From assembly GCA_017557195.1 (NCBI GenBank), contig JAFZAL010000080.1:1-50242 (forward strand): 50,242 nucleotides of DNA, written 5' to 3'. The position numbers and the translations under genes are program-made. Each line of letters begins with the position of its first letter. Position 1 is the stretch's first letter. Below are positions 42,085 through 50,242 of this stretch, in pieces. The DNA is from Thermoguttaceae bacterium. GTDB taxonomy: Bacteria; Planctomycetota; Planctomycetia; Pirellulales; Thermoguttaceae. Under the pieces are notes generated by a model, which ran no database searches, was not told the origin of the DNA, and worked only from the letters and a program-made list of their open reading frames with translations.

Positions 42085-42332
42085 GAGTTCATGTTTTAAA
42101 ATTGGAATGTTTCAAATTGAGTTTCTCTTTCTCAAAAAAGGGGGACTCAAAGGATAGAAGGGACGCAAAATCTGGAGTTGAAGAGTTTACGTTCCTTCTT
42201 TTATTATGTTAAACCATAGTTTGTATGGTTATTCAAGGGCATATTCATGAACGTTGGACGACAGATATTCTGCGTTGTCGTCAGGTTGGTAAATGCTTTT
42301 TAGGACAACTTCTTATTGAAATTCGATTCTGA
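42085..42332. other. Intergenic region between convergent genes
   Basis: No clear gene. An open frame of 35 codons (42225-42332, plus strand) begins MVIQGHIHERWTTD. It has no Shine-Dalgarno and no known match, and it ends where the minus-strand gene ends. Possibly a gene remnant. Confidence 0.3.
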
Positions 42333-43778
42333 CTAATCCAACGTCTGTTGCAGTTTTACGCGTTGAATGTCTCGCGCTGTTCGCATCACACAATGCATGG
42401 CGAACGGCAGAAAGAAAATTGGCAGAACCAGATTTAAAAATGGAATGCTGTATGCAATGCAAGTCAGCGTCATCGCTGTGGATGGACACGAACGAACATT
42501 AAGCCGATAACGATGGATATATTCATTTAAACATCTGTTCAAACCAAACAGGCAAACAATAAGCCAGTAAAGATTAACAATGGGAATGAACAGCAGAATG
42601 GGAAAATACAGAAACCGGATTGCTTGATCAGGCGTAACCCAGGCGTACCCATCCTGAATTACATCCCAACAGCGATACAATAATCGCATTTCATAGAATA
42701 AACCTGCCAATAGAAGAATAAAAGCTGTCACGATAACCCAATAACCCGAGGCGTTTTCAACGTCATGACCAAAAACGCGTACTATAACAGGAACAATAGC
42801 AGGAATAAAGAATAAAAGACAATATGCAAGAATATACAATACGGTCATTCTTCTATATGGCGCTGTAAGCTGCTCGTATGTGTAGAGAGTCGTTGGTTTA
42901 AGCTGTTCTGGATGAGGAGCGGCGCTCTCCTTTTCGCGGGGAAGACAGGAAGGTTCCAACACAGGCGTTTGCTGTATGATAGGCGCCAGTTCCTCAACGC
43001 TGTCAGCAATCCAGTGAATGAGCGTTTCGAGGTTATAAGACGAAAAGCCGGGAACGGGATATTGTTTGACTTCGCCGTTTTCAATAACGTCCCGAGTATC
43101 GTTGACGGCGGCAACCGGAATGATCTCGAAATTTCGTTTGCGAATGTACTGACCGTGTAAAAGAGGAATGTAATGCCGGATGTATTCCAAAAAATCGCCG
43201 TTGAACAGCTGGTCAACTTCAGGCTTGTATTTATCAAACTGACTGAACGCAACCGCCATTTTGCGAGGAATGTCGTTGCGTTGATTGAGCGTATAGAACA
43301 TCTGATCCAAATCCATAAGCTCATTGACGCAGTCTGGCGTAGCCAGCAGGTCTTTCATATTGACCAGAAAGATCAGAATATTTGCTGAACTGATGTTTTC
43401 ATAAACGTTTTTGAGATCTCCAGACAGATCGTTGGGATTGAAGTGATCCGTCTGAAACAACGAGCGAATATCCTGTCCGGCGCAGTCGAGAAACTGAACC
43501 AGCGCCTGGTTGTTTTGCGTGGTCAGTTCCCATTGAAGTTCGATCAGTTCTCCAGCCGGCGTAGATGGAGGCCATTGACCTTCATTGAGCAGTTTCCAGT
43601 TGGACTGGGTGTATCGAAGCGTTTGCCGGCGATTCTCCCCAAACGGAGCCATGAAAATGTCCTCTAACGCCATTTGAGCCATTTTCATAGCCAAAGTAGA
43701 AATCAAAACCGTCTTGCCGGAACCTGTCATTCCGACAATGGCGACTCTAACCGATTTGTTTGGGATTGCTGCAGTCAT
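42333..43778 (-). CDS. Membrane-anchored GTPase-like protein
   Basis: A 481-residue protein. The N-terminal P-loop domain has GMTGSGKT (16-23), DCAGQD (98-103) as switch II and FSQFDKY as the G4-like element, with a typical Rab/Ras-like order. After a linker (about 280-320) four hydrophobic helices follow: VLYILAYCLLFFIPAIVPVI, WVIVTAFILLLAGLFYEM, FLYFPILLFIPIVNLYWLIV and AYSIPFLNLVLPIFFLPFAM. It would sit in the inner membrane with the GTPase in the cytoplasm. Its role is unknown. No Shine-Dalgarno is obvious. ndk lies 63 bases upstream. Confidence 0.8.
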   Translation of the reverse strand: MTAAIPNKSVRVAIVGMTGSGKTVLISTLAMKMAQMALEDIFMAPFGENRRQTLRYTQSNWKLLNEGQWPPSTPAGELIELQWELTTQNNQALVQFLDCAGQDIRSLFQTDHFNPNDLSGDLKNVYENISSANILIFLVNMKDLLATPDCVNELMDLDQMFYTLNQRNDIPRKMAVAFSQFDKYKPEVDQLFNGDFLEYIRHYIPLLHGQYIRKRNFEIIPVAAVNDTRDVIENGEVKQYPVPGFSSYNLETLIHWIADSVEELAPIIQQTPVLEPSCLPREKESAAPHPEQLKPTTLYTYEQLTAPYRRMTVLYILAYCLLFFIPAIVPVIVRVFGHDVENASGYWVIVTAFILLLAGLFYEMRLLYRCWDVIQDGYAWVTPDQAIRFLYFPILLFIPIVNLYWLIVCLFGLNRCLNEYIHRYRLNVRSCPSTAMTLTCIAYSIPFLNLVLPIFFLPFAMHCVMRTARDIQRVKLQQTLD

Positions 43779-43841
43779 AGCTTGATATCAAAGCGCTATG
43801 AAAACGGGAAACCGCAGAGGGTTGTATTCCACAGTCCCCAA

Positions 43842-44255
43842 TTAACAGAAATCGTTTTCTGTAAAATACAGGGCAATTTCTCGTTTGGCGGATTCGAGAG
43901 AATCGGAGGCGTGAACGAGGTTTTCTCTGCCGGAAAGACCGTAATCGCCGCGGATTGTGCCGGGATTGGCTTTAATTCCGTTGGTCGCGCCAATCATGGA
44001 GCGAACAACGGCGACGGCTTCTTCGCCTTCCAGAACCATTGCAACGGCAGGAGCGGACATGATGAATTGTTTCAGACCTGGATAGAACGGTTTTTCAACG
44101 TGTTCTGCATAATGCTGATCTGCCAGTTCTGACGTGAAACGAATGAGTTTCATGGCGCGAACGGTCAGCCCTTTGCGTTCAAAGCGAGACAGAATCTCGC
44201 CCATCAGTTTGCGTAAATAACAATCAGGTTTAAGTAATACAAGCGTCTGTTCCAT
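43842..44255 (-). CDS. ndk: Nucleoside diphosphate kinase
   Basis: A 137-residue enzyme that moves gamma-phosphates between nucleotides. It starts MEQTLVLLKPDC and has FYPGLKQFIMSAPAVAMVLEG, MIGATNGIKANPGTIRGDY and the catalytic His115 in ENLVHASDS, all standard. Length is typical. It lies between the membrane GTPase and the DUF2325-like gene on the same strand; whether this is functional or only positional is not clear. Confidence 0.97.
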   Translation of the reverse strand: MEQTLVLLKPDCYLRKLMGEILSRFERKGLTVRAMKLIRFTSELADQHYAEHVEKPFYPGLKQFIMSAPAVAMVLEGEEAVAVVRSMIGATNGIKANPGTIRGDYGLSGRENLVHASDSLESAKREIALYFTENDFC

Positions 44256-44322
44256 GATGGTTAGGATATATGGTTAGGAGTTGTAGGCGAGAAATTGCGA
44301 ATCTCGCCGATTACAATAAAAA

Positions 44323-46416
44323 CTAAATTTCGCTTTTATCCGTTTGACTGCAAATGGCTTCTGCGATGACGTCCGGATTTGTACCCTTGCGAAGTCGGAC
44401 GAGCTTCTTTCCGGCGCGCTGAACGATTTGCGCCAGTTCTTCGGAATGTTTGTGACTGCACCACGGGATGTAAATCAAAAACAGCGAGACGTCCGGGTCG
44501 CTCAGTTCGCCGTCAAACCGGTTGAGAGAATCTGAGTGGCTGGTAGAATTCCAAATCAGTTTGACGTTGAAGCGCTCTTCAATTCGTCTGATAATATGCT
44601 CTTTGGGTTCTCCGCCAATAAAGACCATAATAGAACCGGCGTACAGTTTTCGAACTTTTTCAACCGAAGGCGGAATGACGTCGTCTGGCAGAAGCGAGCC
44701 AAACGCTTCTAATTCTTCCGATTCGCGAACGCGCGCCTGATGAATTTCGATTTCCTGAACGATTCTTCCGAATTCGTCTGAAATTTCAAGGTCTGGCGGG
44801 AGTGTGTTGAGGATGTTTTCGAGATTTTGACGGAAGAACAGATTGGATGGCGGCATGGAATAATCAACGGACAGTTCCGTTGCCGCGGCAATAATTTTCT
44901 CCCATTGCTCACGAGGATCCGCGCCGTTGGCTAACTGCTTTGCGTGATAGTTCAGTTTTCCAAGCAGATTTTTCTTCTGTTTGGATTCCGAATTTATGGA
45001 GTAATACTGCTCCTGCAGATCATTAATTTCAGTAATAATTTCGTCTGCGCGTTCAAGCGGAAGTTCGTCCTGCGATTTGATGTTATACAAATAAAAGTGC
45101 TCTTTATTTCCCAACTCGCGCAAATAACGGAACGCCTCAGTCTGAATGGGGTCTTTGGTAACTTCTTTTCCCTGGAAACGCAGTTCCGTTTTGAGAATGC
45201 ATTGCGCGTCAGCCGCAAGTTGTGTAACGTTTTCCAGAAGGTTTCTGCCGTCCATGCCGTCCGGACGGGATTCTTCAACCTGCTTCAGGAATCGGAATGT
45301 AGCAAGAATCGTTTGATAGCATTTTTCCATACGGTTGTACGCTTCATCGCTTGCCAGCGGAGAGTTGATTGTCCAAATCAGAATCTTAGCATCTTTTCCC
45401 CGACGAATAAAGTCGTTGTCTATAGGGGCGATTTCTGTTTGATAATCAGCCTTTTGGCGAACGAGTTCTTCGCGCTGAACAGCCCAACGACAGTGGTTAA
45501 CCATCAGATCGGCGCCGAGAATCAAATGGTTAATATCCGTTGATACGCCCGACGACGACAAATTAAATTCGATAGTTGGCGGAGCGTCTGGCGACGAAGC
45601 CTTGGAGCCAAGCTGAAGCATGGAAATTGCCTCTGCTGCGGAAACCGTTTGAATCTCTTTAATTCGAGTGTCTTTGATTCTCGTTGGAATTCCAGGCGCT
45701 TCTTCCCACATGTATGCGGCAGGAAGCCATTGCTTTAACAACGCTTTGCCGCGAATATCCGCTGCAATCTGTTCCGGCTGAATGGCGTCGATATTAACAT
45801 CAAACTGGAGCGAATAGAGCCATTGAATAACGTCTGACACGTCTACAACGCCATGCCGCGCCTGAACAAAACTGGGCAGAGATTTGGAAATCTTGTCTTT
45901 CCAGAAAACCTCGTTTGGCTCTAATACGCCTTTGGGTTCCTGTTTGGTTTCAGAATTCGAGTCTGATTCAGGATTGTCTTGTTTATCTTCTGCTGCGTCA
46001 GGGGAAGAATCAGATAATTCGGAGAGATTGATCCATTTTTGACATAAATCTGAAACGCCTGGCGGCGAAGCCTGATTGGCAAGAACGATTACAGATACTT
46101 TATCGTGAAGCTGTTTTAGAAGCGGGCTAATATCCGTCTGACAGCAGGGAATGACGAACGTGCATTGCGGAGAAGAATTTTTAACTGCTTCTGAAAGAGC
46201 GTCTATAGCTAGACAGTAATCTTCATTCTCTGCGGAGTGTATTTCAAAATCCTGCTGAAGTAAATCGGGTGAAATGCTATAATAGGGCTTGCTTAAAAAC
46301 GCTCGACGAGTTAAAATTACAGCGTTGTCAACTCCCTGAGACGTTAGAATGTCTGTCCAGGAGCAATTCTTGTTTTTCTCGATGAATTCGCCTGTTAAAT
46401 ACAAAATGTTTATCAT
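44323..46416 (-). CDS. Large cytoplasmic protein with DUF2325-like C-terminus
   Basis: A 697-residue protein without signal or membrane helix. A first part (1-115) has mixed alpha/beta character and several cysteines (FVIPCCQTDIS). An acidic, Ser/Asp/Glu-rich linker (about 133-165) follows, then a mainly helical region to about 590. Residues about 595-690 resemble DUF2325: IMVFIGGEPKEHIIRRIEE, PWCSHKHSEELAQIVQRAGK, KKLVRLRKG. DUF2325 proteins of this form are known mostly as uncharacterised. It could act with the neighbouring GTPase. No Shine-Dalgarno is obvious at 46416. Confidence 0.7.
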   Translation of the reverse strand: MINILYLTGEFIEKNKNCSWTDILTSQGVDNAVILTRRAFLSKPYYSISPDLLQQDFEIHSAENEDYCLAIDALSEAVKNSSPQCTFVIPCCQTDISPLLKQLHDKVSVIVLANQASPPGVSDLCQKWINLSELSDSSPDAAEDKQDNPESDSNSETKQEPKGVLEPNEVFWKDKISKSLPSFVQARHGVVDVSDVIQWLYSLQFDVNIDAIQPEQIAADIRGKALLKQWLPAAYMWEEAPGIPTRIKDTRIKEIQTVSAAEAISMLQLGSKASSPDAPPTIEFNLSSSGVSTDINHLILGADLMVNHCRWAVQREELVRQKADYQTEIAPIDNDFIRRGKDAKILIWTINSPLASDEAYNRMEKCYQTILATFRFLKQVEESRPDGMDGRNLLENVTQLAADAQCILKTELRFQGKEVTKDPIQTEAFRYLRELGNKEHFYLYNIKSQDELPLERADEIITEINDLQEQYYSINSESKQKKNLLGKLNYHAKQLANGADPREQWEKIIAAATELSVDYSMPPSNLFFRQNLENILNTLPPDLEISDEFGRIVQEIEIHQARVRESEELEAFGSLLPDDVIPPSVEKVRKLYAGSIMVFIGGEPKEHIIRRIEERFNVKLIWNSTSHSDSLNRFDGELSDPDVSLFLIYIPWCSHKHSEELAQIVQRAGKKLVRLRKGTNPDVIAEAICSQTDKSEI

Positions 46417-46456
46417 GATAATAGTTTAATAGTTAGATGTGAAAAGCGATTAGGCG

Positions 46457-46530
46457 CGTAATTTGTAACGCGTAATTGGCGCTTATGCAAAGCGTCTCAA
46501 TAATTACGAATTACAAATTGCGTATTGCTT
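46457..46530. repeat. Inverted CGTAATT heptads around a GCGTCTCAA core
   Basis: Left arm 46457-46477 and right arm 46502-46522 are complementary at 18 of 21 positions (CGTAATTTGTAA... against ...TTACAAATTGCG). The core is GCGCTTATGCAAAGCGTCTC. Heptads TATTGCT/TATTG continue to about 46534. Confidence 0.8.
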
Positions 46531-46540
46531 ATTGAAATTA

Positions 46541-47527
46541 TTATTCAACTTTTTCGCGAATAAAGTCAGCACGCGGTTCTCCGCCTTTGCCAATGACGCC
46601 TTCAGGGATGTATCGAACTCTCTTGGAGGGCGTAACAGGGTCGGGGAAAGAGTCGCCTTTTTGCAAGATGATGTACGTTTCCGGCATTTCGCCGAACGCG
46701 CGCGTTCCCGCCGCCTGGCAGGGAAACCAAACGCCTTTGCCGTCCTTGTCAATCAGATAAAATTCCGGATAGCAGTGCCCAGGAACCCAAACGGTTCTGG
46801 CGGGAATGCCTTTGGCGCGGCAGATGGCAATAAACAGAGACGTCAGTTCTTCGCAGTCGCCGGTTTTGTCGCGCAAGGCGGCAAGAGCTCCCTTGATAGG
46901 ACCGTTTTTATACGTAACTTCGTTACGCACCCAGTCGTAAACCGCTTCAACCTGTTTCCATGCAGTTGGCTCGTCTACGCCGATGGTTTTGGCTAACGCT
47001 CGAATTTTAGGGTCGTTACATTCAATCAACGGGCTGGGTTTAAGATATGCGCGCAAGGCGATGGGAATTTCCTGAAGCGTTGGAAGCCGATAGGAATCTG
47101 TGTCGTCTGGAGCGTATTGAGGGCAGGAGGCGACTTCGTATAATTTAATTGCTTTTACCGTTGACCCGGAAGGCAATCGTGGAATCATGATTACCATCTG
47201 TTTAACGCCGCCCGCCAGAGGAGCGTCTGCAACGCGAATGCCAGAGGAAATGTCTTCTTCCAGCAGCCTGACGGTTTGTTCCGGCCAACTGACCGGCAGC
47301 GGCGTAGTAACGCGAATTCCGGAACAATCCCCTCGAGAAGCTGTAATTTCCGCTCCGCAGCGCCACTTCATAACCTTGGCTTCGCCCAGCGTTGTACCGT
47401 TTTCGCCCATGCCGTTGTTTTTATTTTCTGTTTTAGGCGCGTCTTTGGCGAATTGTGAATAATTGACATTGCATAAAAATAGTACAAATAATAAGCATAG
47501 AGATAGATGGACAGTCCTCTTTAACAT
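46541..47527 (-). CDS. Exported transglutaminase-like protein
   Basis: A 328-residue protein with a signal peptide (1-24). Residues about 155-265 form a transglutaminase-like core with a complete triad: Cys225 (KTGDCEELTSLFIAICRAKG), His251 (VPGHCYPEFYLID) and Asp260. Such secreted papain-fold enzymes hydrolyse or cross-link amide bonds, usually in the envelope. Four to six extra Cys residues suggest disulfides. GGAG lies nine bases before the ATG. Substrate unknown. Confidence 0.88.
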   Translation of the reverse strand: MLKRTVHLSLCLLFVLFLCNVNYSQFAKDAPKTENKNNGMGENGTTLGEAKVMKWRCGAEITASRGDCSGIRVTTPLPVSWPEQTVRLLEEDISSGIRVADAPLAGGVKQMVIMIPRLPSGSTVKAIKLYEVASCPQYAPDDTDSYRLPTLQEIPIALRAYLKPSPLIECNDPKIRALAKTIGVDEPTAWKQVEAVYDWVRNEVTYKNGPIKGALAALRDKTGDCEELTSLFIAICRAKGIPARTVWVPGHCYPEFYLIDKDGKGVWFPCQAAGTRAFGEMPETYIILQKGDSFPDPVTPSKRVRYIPEGVIGKGGEPRADFIREKVE

Positions 47528-47742
47528 AATTACAATCTCCAGTTAAAAAAATAACAACATTTGAAAGCGGGTCAGTGGTTGTCAAGACGCTTAAACCCTC
47601 GGCGTCTGCTGAAGTTTACATCTTTACACTATACACTAACTTCCATAAAAATCTATATATATTTTAACCGGAATTATCGTCATTGTCAAATAGGTGGGGA
47701 CGTTTTTTTAAAAAATTTTTTTATTTTTATCAGTCCAACGGC

Positions 47743-47771
47743 TTGAATATTCTTTTTGGAACGATTATAAT
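47743..47771 (+). promoter_or_regulatory. Promoter for the M60 peptidase gene
   Basis: TTGAAT (47743-47748), a 17-base spacer and TATAAT (47766-47771). The rest of the gap 47528-47921 has no gene; an AAACGCTTTGCGTC stretch at 47868-47881 resembles the repeat core. Confidence 0.65.
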
Positions 47772-47921
47772 ATCAGAGTAGTTGAAATTACGCATTTTAA
47801 CATCCGGCGGGGAGAGACATTGGTTTTGCAAAGTGAATAATTGTATAGCATTATTATGTTATCGAGAAACGCTTTGCGTCAATTGACGACTGCCGATTCC
47901 CGCTGGCTTCGGAGAAAATAT

Positions 47922-50111
47922 ATGAGAACCAGAGTTTTTACCGCTATTATATGCGCTGTAATATACATTATACCATCATTCGGCTTTGCTGCGACATGGG
48001 AACAGTCCGCTAAAATTGCCGGAGACGTTAAAGAACTCAAAGCGTCGCCGGAATGGTATCATGGATTCGTGGCGCTGCTGGATGAGTCTGCGTTTCCGTT
48101 TGCCGCCGTTGGAAACCAGGTCATTGGCGCTGGCTTTGAACACGGGCAGGGCAGGGGCTTTGCGTTTGCTCATTCCGCGTACGCTGAACCGCACCGGGAG
48201 TTTTTCCGCGACAACCCGGAACTGGTGAAGAACATGATGCGCTGGGCGGCGAAGAAGTCGGACTACAATCAGGCGACATTTCTGACAATCGATCCCCGAT
48301 GTTATAGCAATCTTAAGAGATTGGGATACAAGGCGGAAATGATTGACGTGAAGAAGCTCAACGACAGGGATCCCGCTGGGTTAATTTTCATAGTCAATTT
48401 GGGACATTTGGGGTTGGACGACGTTGACCGGGTGGAAGCGTTCGTTCGACGCGGCGGCGGTCTTTGGGCGGGCTGTACGTCGTGGTGGCAGCTGGAGCAC
48501 GAAGATCCAATTGAAGGTCCTACGAACGTCTTGATGAGGAAGTTCGGCATGGTCATGACGCTTTCCGGAATGAACGTTCCCAACGCGACGTTTTCGCTTC
48601 CTCCGCAGTGCTCGCCGTACGTAATTCGCTCCAGGGCGATTAAAACGCTCAACAATATCGAGAACGAAACCCTGTCTGACAGCGATTTCCAGTGCCTGAA
48701 CAACTCGATTATCGAGAGCCTGTCTTACGATTCCGACTTTGATTTGTCAAAACAGTGGAAAGACTTCGACAAGTACAAAGACGCTCTTTTCCCGAAAGGG
48801 AACGAGGGAAGACGATATTATTCACGACGTTATCGCGGTATTCAGCGTCTGTTGATGGGGTATTTGAATCTGAGGGCAAAATCCTATTTTACTCAGCCGG
48901 ACAAAGCCGAGACGCTGACAGGAATCGACGTTTCGTTCCCCGGCAAGCCGGAACCGGGCGCTGAGAGGGTTACAAAGACGGTTGACGTCAATCCTGCTGT
49001 TCCGGAGTGGACGTCAACGGGCTTGTACGCTCCGCCGGGCGCAACGATAACCGTAACCGTTCCCGAGGCGGCTGTCAAGTCAGGGAAATATTCAATCCGA
49101 ATTGGCTGTCACAAAGATTTGCTCTGGCATAAAGACGAGTGGCTTCGCTATCCGGAAATCAGCTTTACCGCGCCGCTGGACAAACAAACCGTGTCGGTCA
49201 ATTCCGCGTTCGGCGGTCTGATTTATATCGTTGTTCCGGACGGCAAGCCCGCGCAGGCGTCTCCGATTCAGTTTGTAATCTCCGGCGCAATAGAAGCTCC
49301 GCTGTACGTTCTTGGCAAGACGACGAAAGAAGAATGGGAGGCGATGAAAAAGCTGGGCGCGCCGTGGGGCGAGCTGGCGTCGGACAAGATGGTAGTTTCC
49401 GTTCCTCGCGAACAGATTCTGTCCGTCGACGACCCGGAAAAAGTCATGCGCTGGTGGGATTCCGTTCTCGATACAGACGCTGATCTGGCTTGCGTTCCCA
49501 AAGAGAGAAAGCGTCCGGAACGAATTACCGCGGACGTCCAGATTTCTTTGGGGTATATGCATTCCGGATACCCGGTTATGACGCCCATGGAGGTGGTTGA
49601 CGGTCTTGTGTCGTGTCACGGCGACAACTGGGGTTATTTCCATGAACTCGGACACAACCATCAAAACCGGGACTGGGTTTTTACCGGCTCTGTTGAGGTT
49701 TCCGTCAACTGGTTTACGCTCTACTGCTTCGAAACGCTTCTCAAGACTCCGCAGGACGTTCCCGGCGCTCGCATGAACCCCCAGAAATGCAAGTATCTGT
49801 ACGATTCGTACGCCAGACGGGGAAAGAACTGGGACGACTGGAAACGCGACCCGTTCCTGGGTCTGGTTCTGTTTATTGAACTCAAACAGCGTTACGGCTG
49901 GGACGCGTTCAAACAGACGATCGCTCAGTATCACAGTCTTTCTTCCAGCCAGCGACCGCGCTCTGACCAGGAGAAACTCGACCAGCTTTTCGTTCGATTT
50001 TCAAAAGTCGTGAATGAGAACACGCTCCCGATCCTCGTTGACCGCTGGAACGTCCCGCTTTCAGAAGACGCGAAAAAGACGATTAGCGCGTTGCCGCCTA
50101 TGAGGGAGTAA
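47922..50111 (+). CDS. Secreted M60-family (enhancin-like) metallopeptidase
   Basis: A 729-residue exported protein. The signal (1-24) is MRTRVFTAIICAVIYIIPSF and GFA. About 30-210 resembles a ThuA/glutamine-amidotransferase-like segment (FIVNLGHLGLDDVDRVEAF, RRGGGLWAGC). A beta-sandwich region (about 340-480) follows with GATITVTVPEAAVKSGKYSI. The M60 catalytic domain has HELGHNHQ (His574, Glu575, His578) and Glu592 in GSVEVSVNW. M60 enzymes cut mucins and other O-glycoproteins, so the organism probably meets host glycoproteins. GGAG seven bases upstream supports this ATG over 47841. Confidence 0.9.
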   Translation: MRTRVFTAIICAVIYIIPSFGFAATWEQSAKIAGDVKELKASPEWYHGFVALLDESAFPFAAVGNQVIGAGFEHGQGRGFAFAHSAYAEPHREFFRDNPELVKNMMRWAAKKSDYNQATFLTIDPRCYSNLKRLGYKAEMIDVKKLNDRDPAGLIFIVNLGHLGLDDVDRVEAFVRRGGGLWAGCTSWWQLEHEDPIEGPTNVLMRKFGMVMTLSGMNVPNATFSLPPQCSPYVIRSRAIKTLNNIENETLSDSDFQCLNNSIIESLSYDSDFDLSKQWKDFDKYKDALFPKGNEGRRYYSRRYRGIQRLLMGYLNLRAKSYFTQPDKAETLTGIDVSFPGKPEPGAERVTKTVDVNPAVPEWTSTGLYAPPGATITVTVPEAAVKSGKYSIRIGCHKDLLWHKDEWLRYPEISFTAPLDKQTVSVNSAFGGLIYIVVPDGKPAQASPIQFVISGAIEAPLYVLGKTTKEEWEAMKKLGAPWGELASDKMVVSVPREQILSVDDPEKVMRWWDSVLDTDADLACVPKERKRPERITADVQISLGYMHSGYPVMTPMEVVDGLVSCHGDNWGYFHELGHNHQNRDWVFTGSVEVSVNWFTLYCFETLLKTPQDVPGARMNPQKCKYLYDSYARRGKNWDDWKRDPFLGLVLFIELKQRYGWDAFKQTIAQYHSLSSSQRPRSDQEKLDQLFVRFSKVVNENTLPILVDRWNVPLSEDAKKTISALPPMRE

Positions 50112-50113
50112 AA

Positions 50114-50152
50114 GGCAGTAGGCAATAGGCAGTAGACAGTAGACGCAAGCGC
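50114..50152 (+). repeat. GGCAGTA heptamer array after the M60 gene
   Basis: GGCAGTA/GGCAATA/GACAGTA heptads start two bases after the stop, then GACGCAAGCGC. It fits the purine-rich-after-stop arrangement of the window. Confidence 0.8.
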
Positions 50153-50215
50153 TCACCGTTGGTTATGTGTACTTCCCTTACTAAAGTTTTTTGGAAAGGG
50201 GAGTTTGAGGGGAAG

Positions 50216-50237
50216 AACCTTTTTTTCAAAAAAGGTT
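50216..50237 (+). terminator. Hairpin with A/T-rich stem at the window end
   Basis: AACCTTTTTT and AAAAAAGGTT form an inverted repeat around a TC loop; G-rich sequence (GGGGAGTTTGAGGGG) precedes it. The element is similar in type to the hairpin ends of the 136-bp repeat. Confidence 0.5.
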
Positions 50238-50242
50238 TTCCC

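Noticed and set aside
42225..42332. 35-codon frame on the plus strand as a real gene
   Set aside because: No ribosome-binding site, no known match; listed only as a possible remnant.
1..50242. tRNA, rRNA or transposase genes
   Set aside because: I found no T-loop GGTTCGAAT-type arms with matching stems, no conserved rRNA blocks and no DDE-type transposase frames.

Overview
The window most resembles a Gram-negative planctomycete chromosome. The signals are lpxA beside an MsbA-type exporter, a TolC-like channel, a PEP-CTERM surface protein, many secreted proteins and lipoproteins with planctomycete-style architectures, and an EF-G close to the spirochaete/planctomycete/mitochondrial EF-G1 type. 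A secreted M60 (mucinase-type) peptidase hints at a host-associated, perhaps gut, lineage; that part is inference. I saw no rRNA, tRNA, CRISPR array or transposase.

Layout. 1-3.6 kb: start of a methionine-synthase-like gene, a MoxR AAA+ ATPase with an altered Walker B, a secreted secretin-N-like protein and an orphan LsrF-type thiolase. 3.9-7.9 kb: one large TIR-NACHT-WD40 protein. 8.4-10.7 kb: a PhoB-type response regulator, proC and an unknown protein. 10.8-13.6 kb: a secreted caspase-like/PDZ protein and a small secreted protein. 14.2-18.2 kb: an FtsX/MacB permease, galT and argJ. 18.3-23.7 kb: TolC-like protein, small lipoprotein, fusA.

24.1-27.7 kb holds the most interesting unit: a 77-residue peptide gene, an MvdC/MvdD-like ATP-grasp ligase, an ABC exporter overlapping the ligase gene by 4 bases, and a stand-alone membrane M41 (FtsH-type) zinc peptidase without an AAA domain. 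I read it as a graspetide-like (omega-ester/amide) RiPP cluster: the ligase cyclises the peptide, the transporter exports it, and the M41 enzyme may remove the leader.

28-31.7 kb (minus strand): ThuA-like protein, membrane zinc peptidase, thpR, panD, a TIM-barrel isomerase. 32.3-39.5 kb (plus): a secreted hypothetical, a UROD-like gene overlapping hemC, a CDF transporter, lpxA and an MsbA-like exporter. 39.9-42.1 kb: PEP-CTERM protein, lipoprotein, cyclophilin lipoprotein. 42.3-47.5 kb (minus): membrane GTPase, ndk, a DUF2325-like protein, a transglutaminase. 47.9-50.1 kb: the M60 peptidase.

The spacers form a second layer. Many carry short tandem repeats of several unrelated sequences that share a 7-base period. 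They are often arranged as inverted arms around a GC-rich core with ACGC..GCG or GCGYCTC elements. Several lie between a recognisable promoter and the start codon, and genes whose start directly follows such an array usually lack a Shine-Dalgarno sequence, which other genes here generally have.
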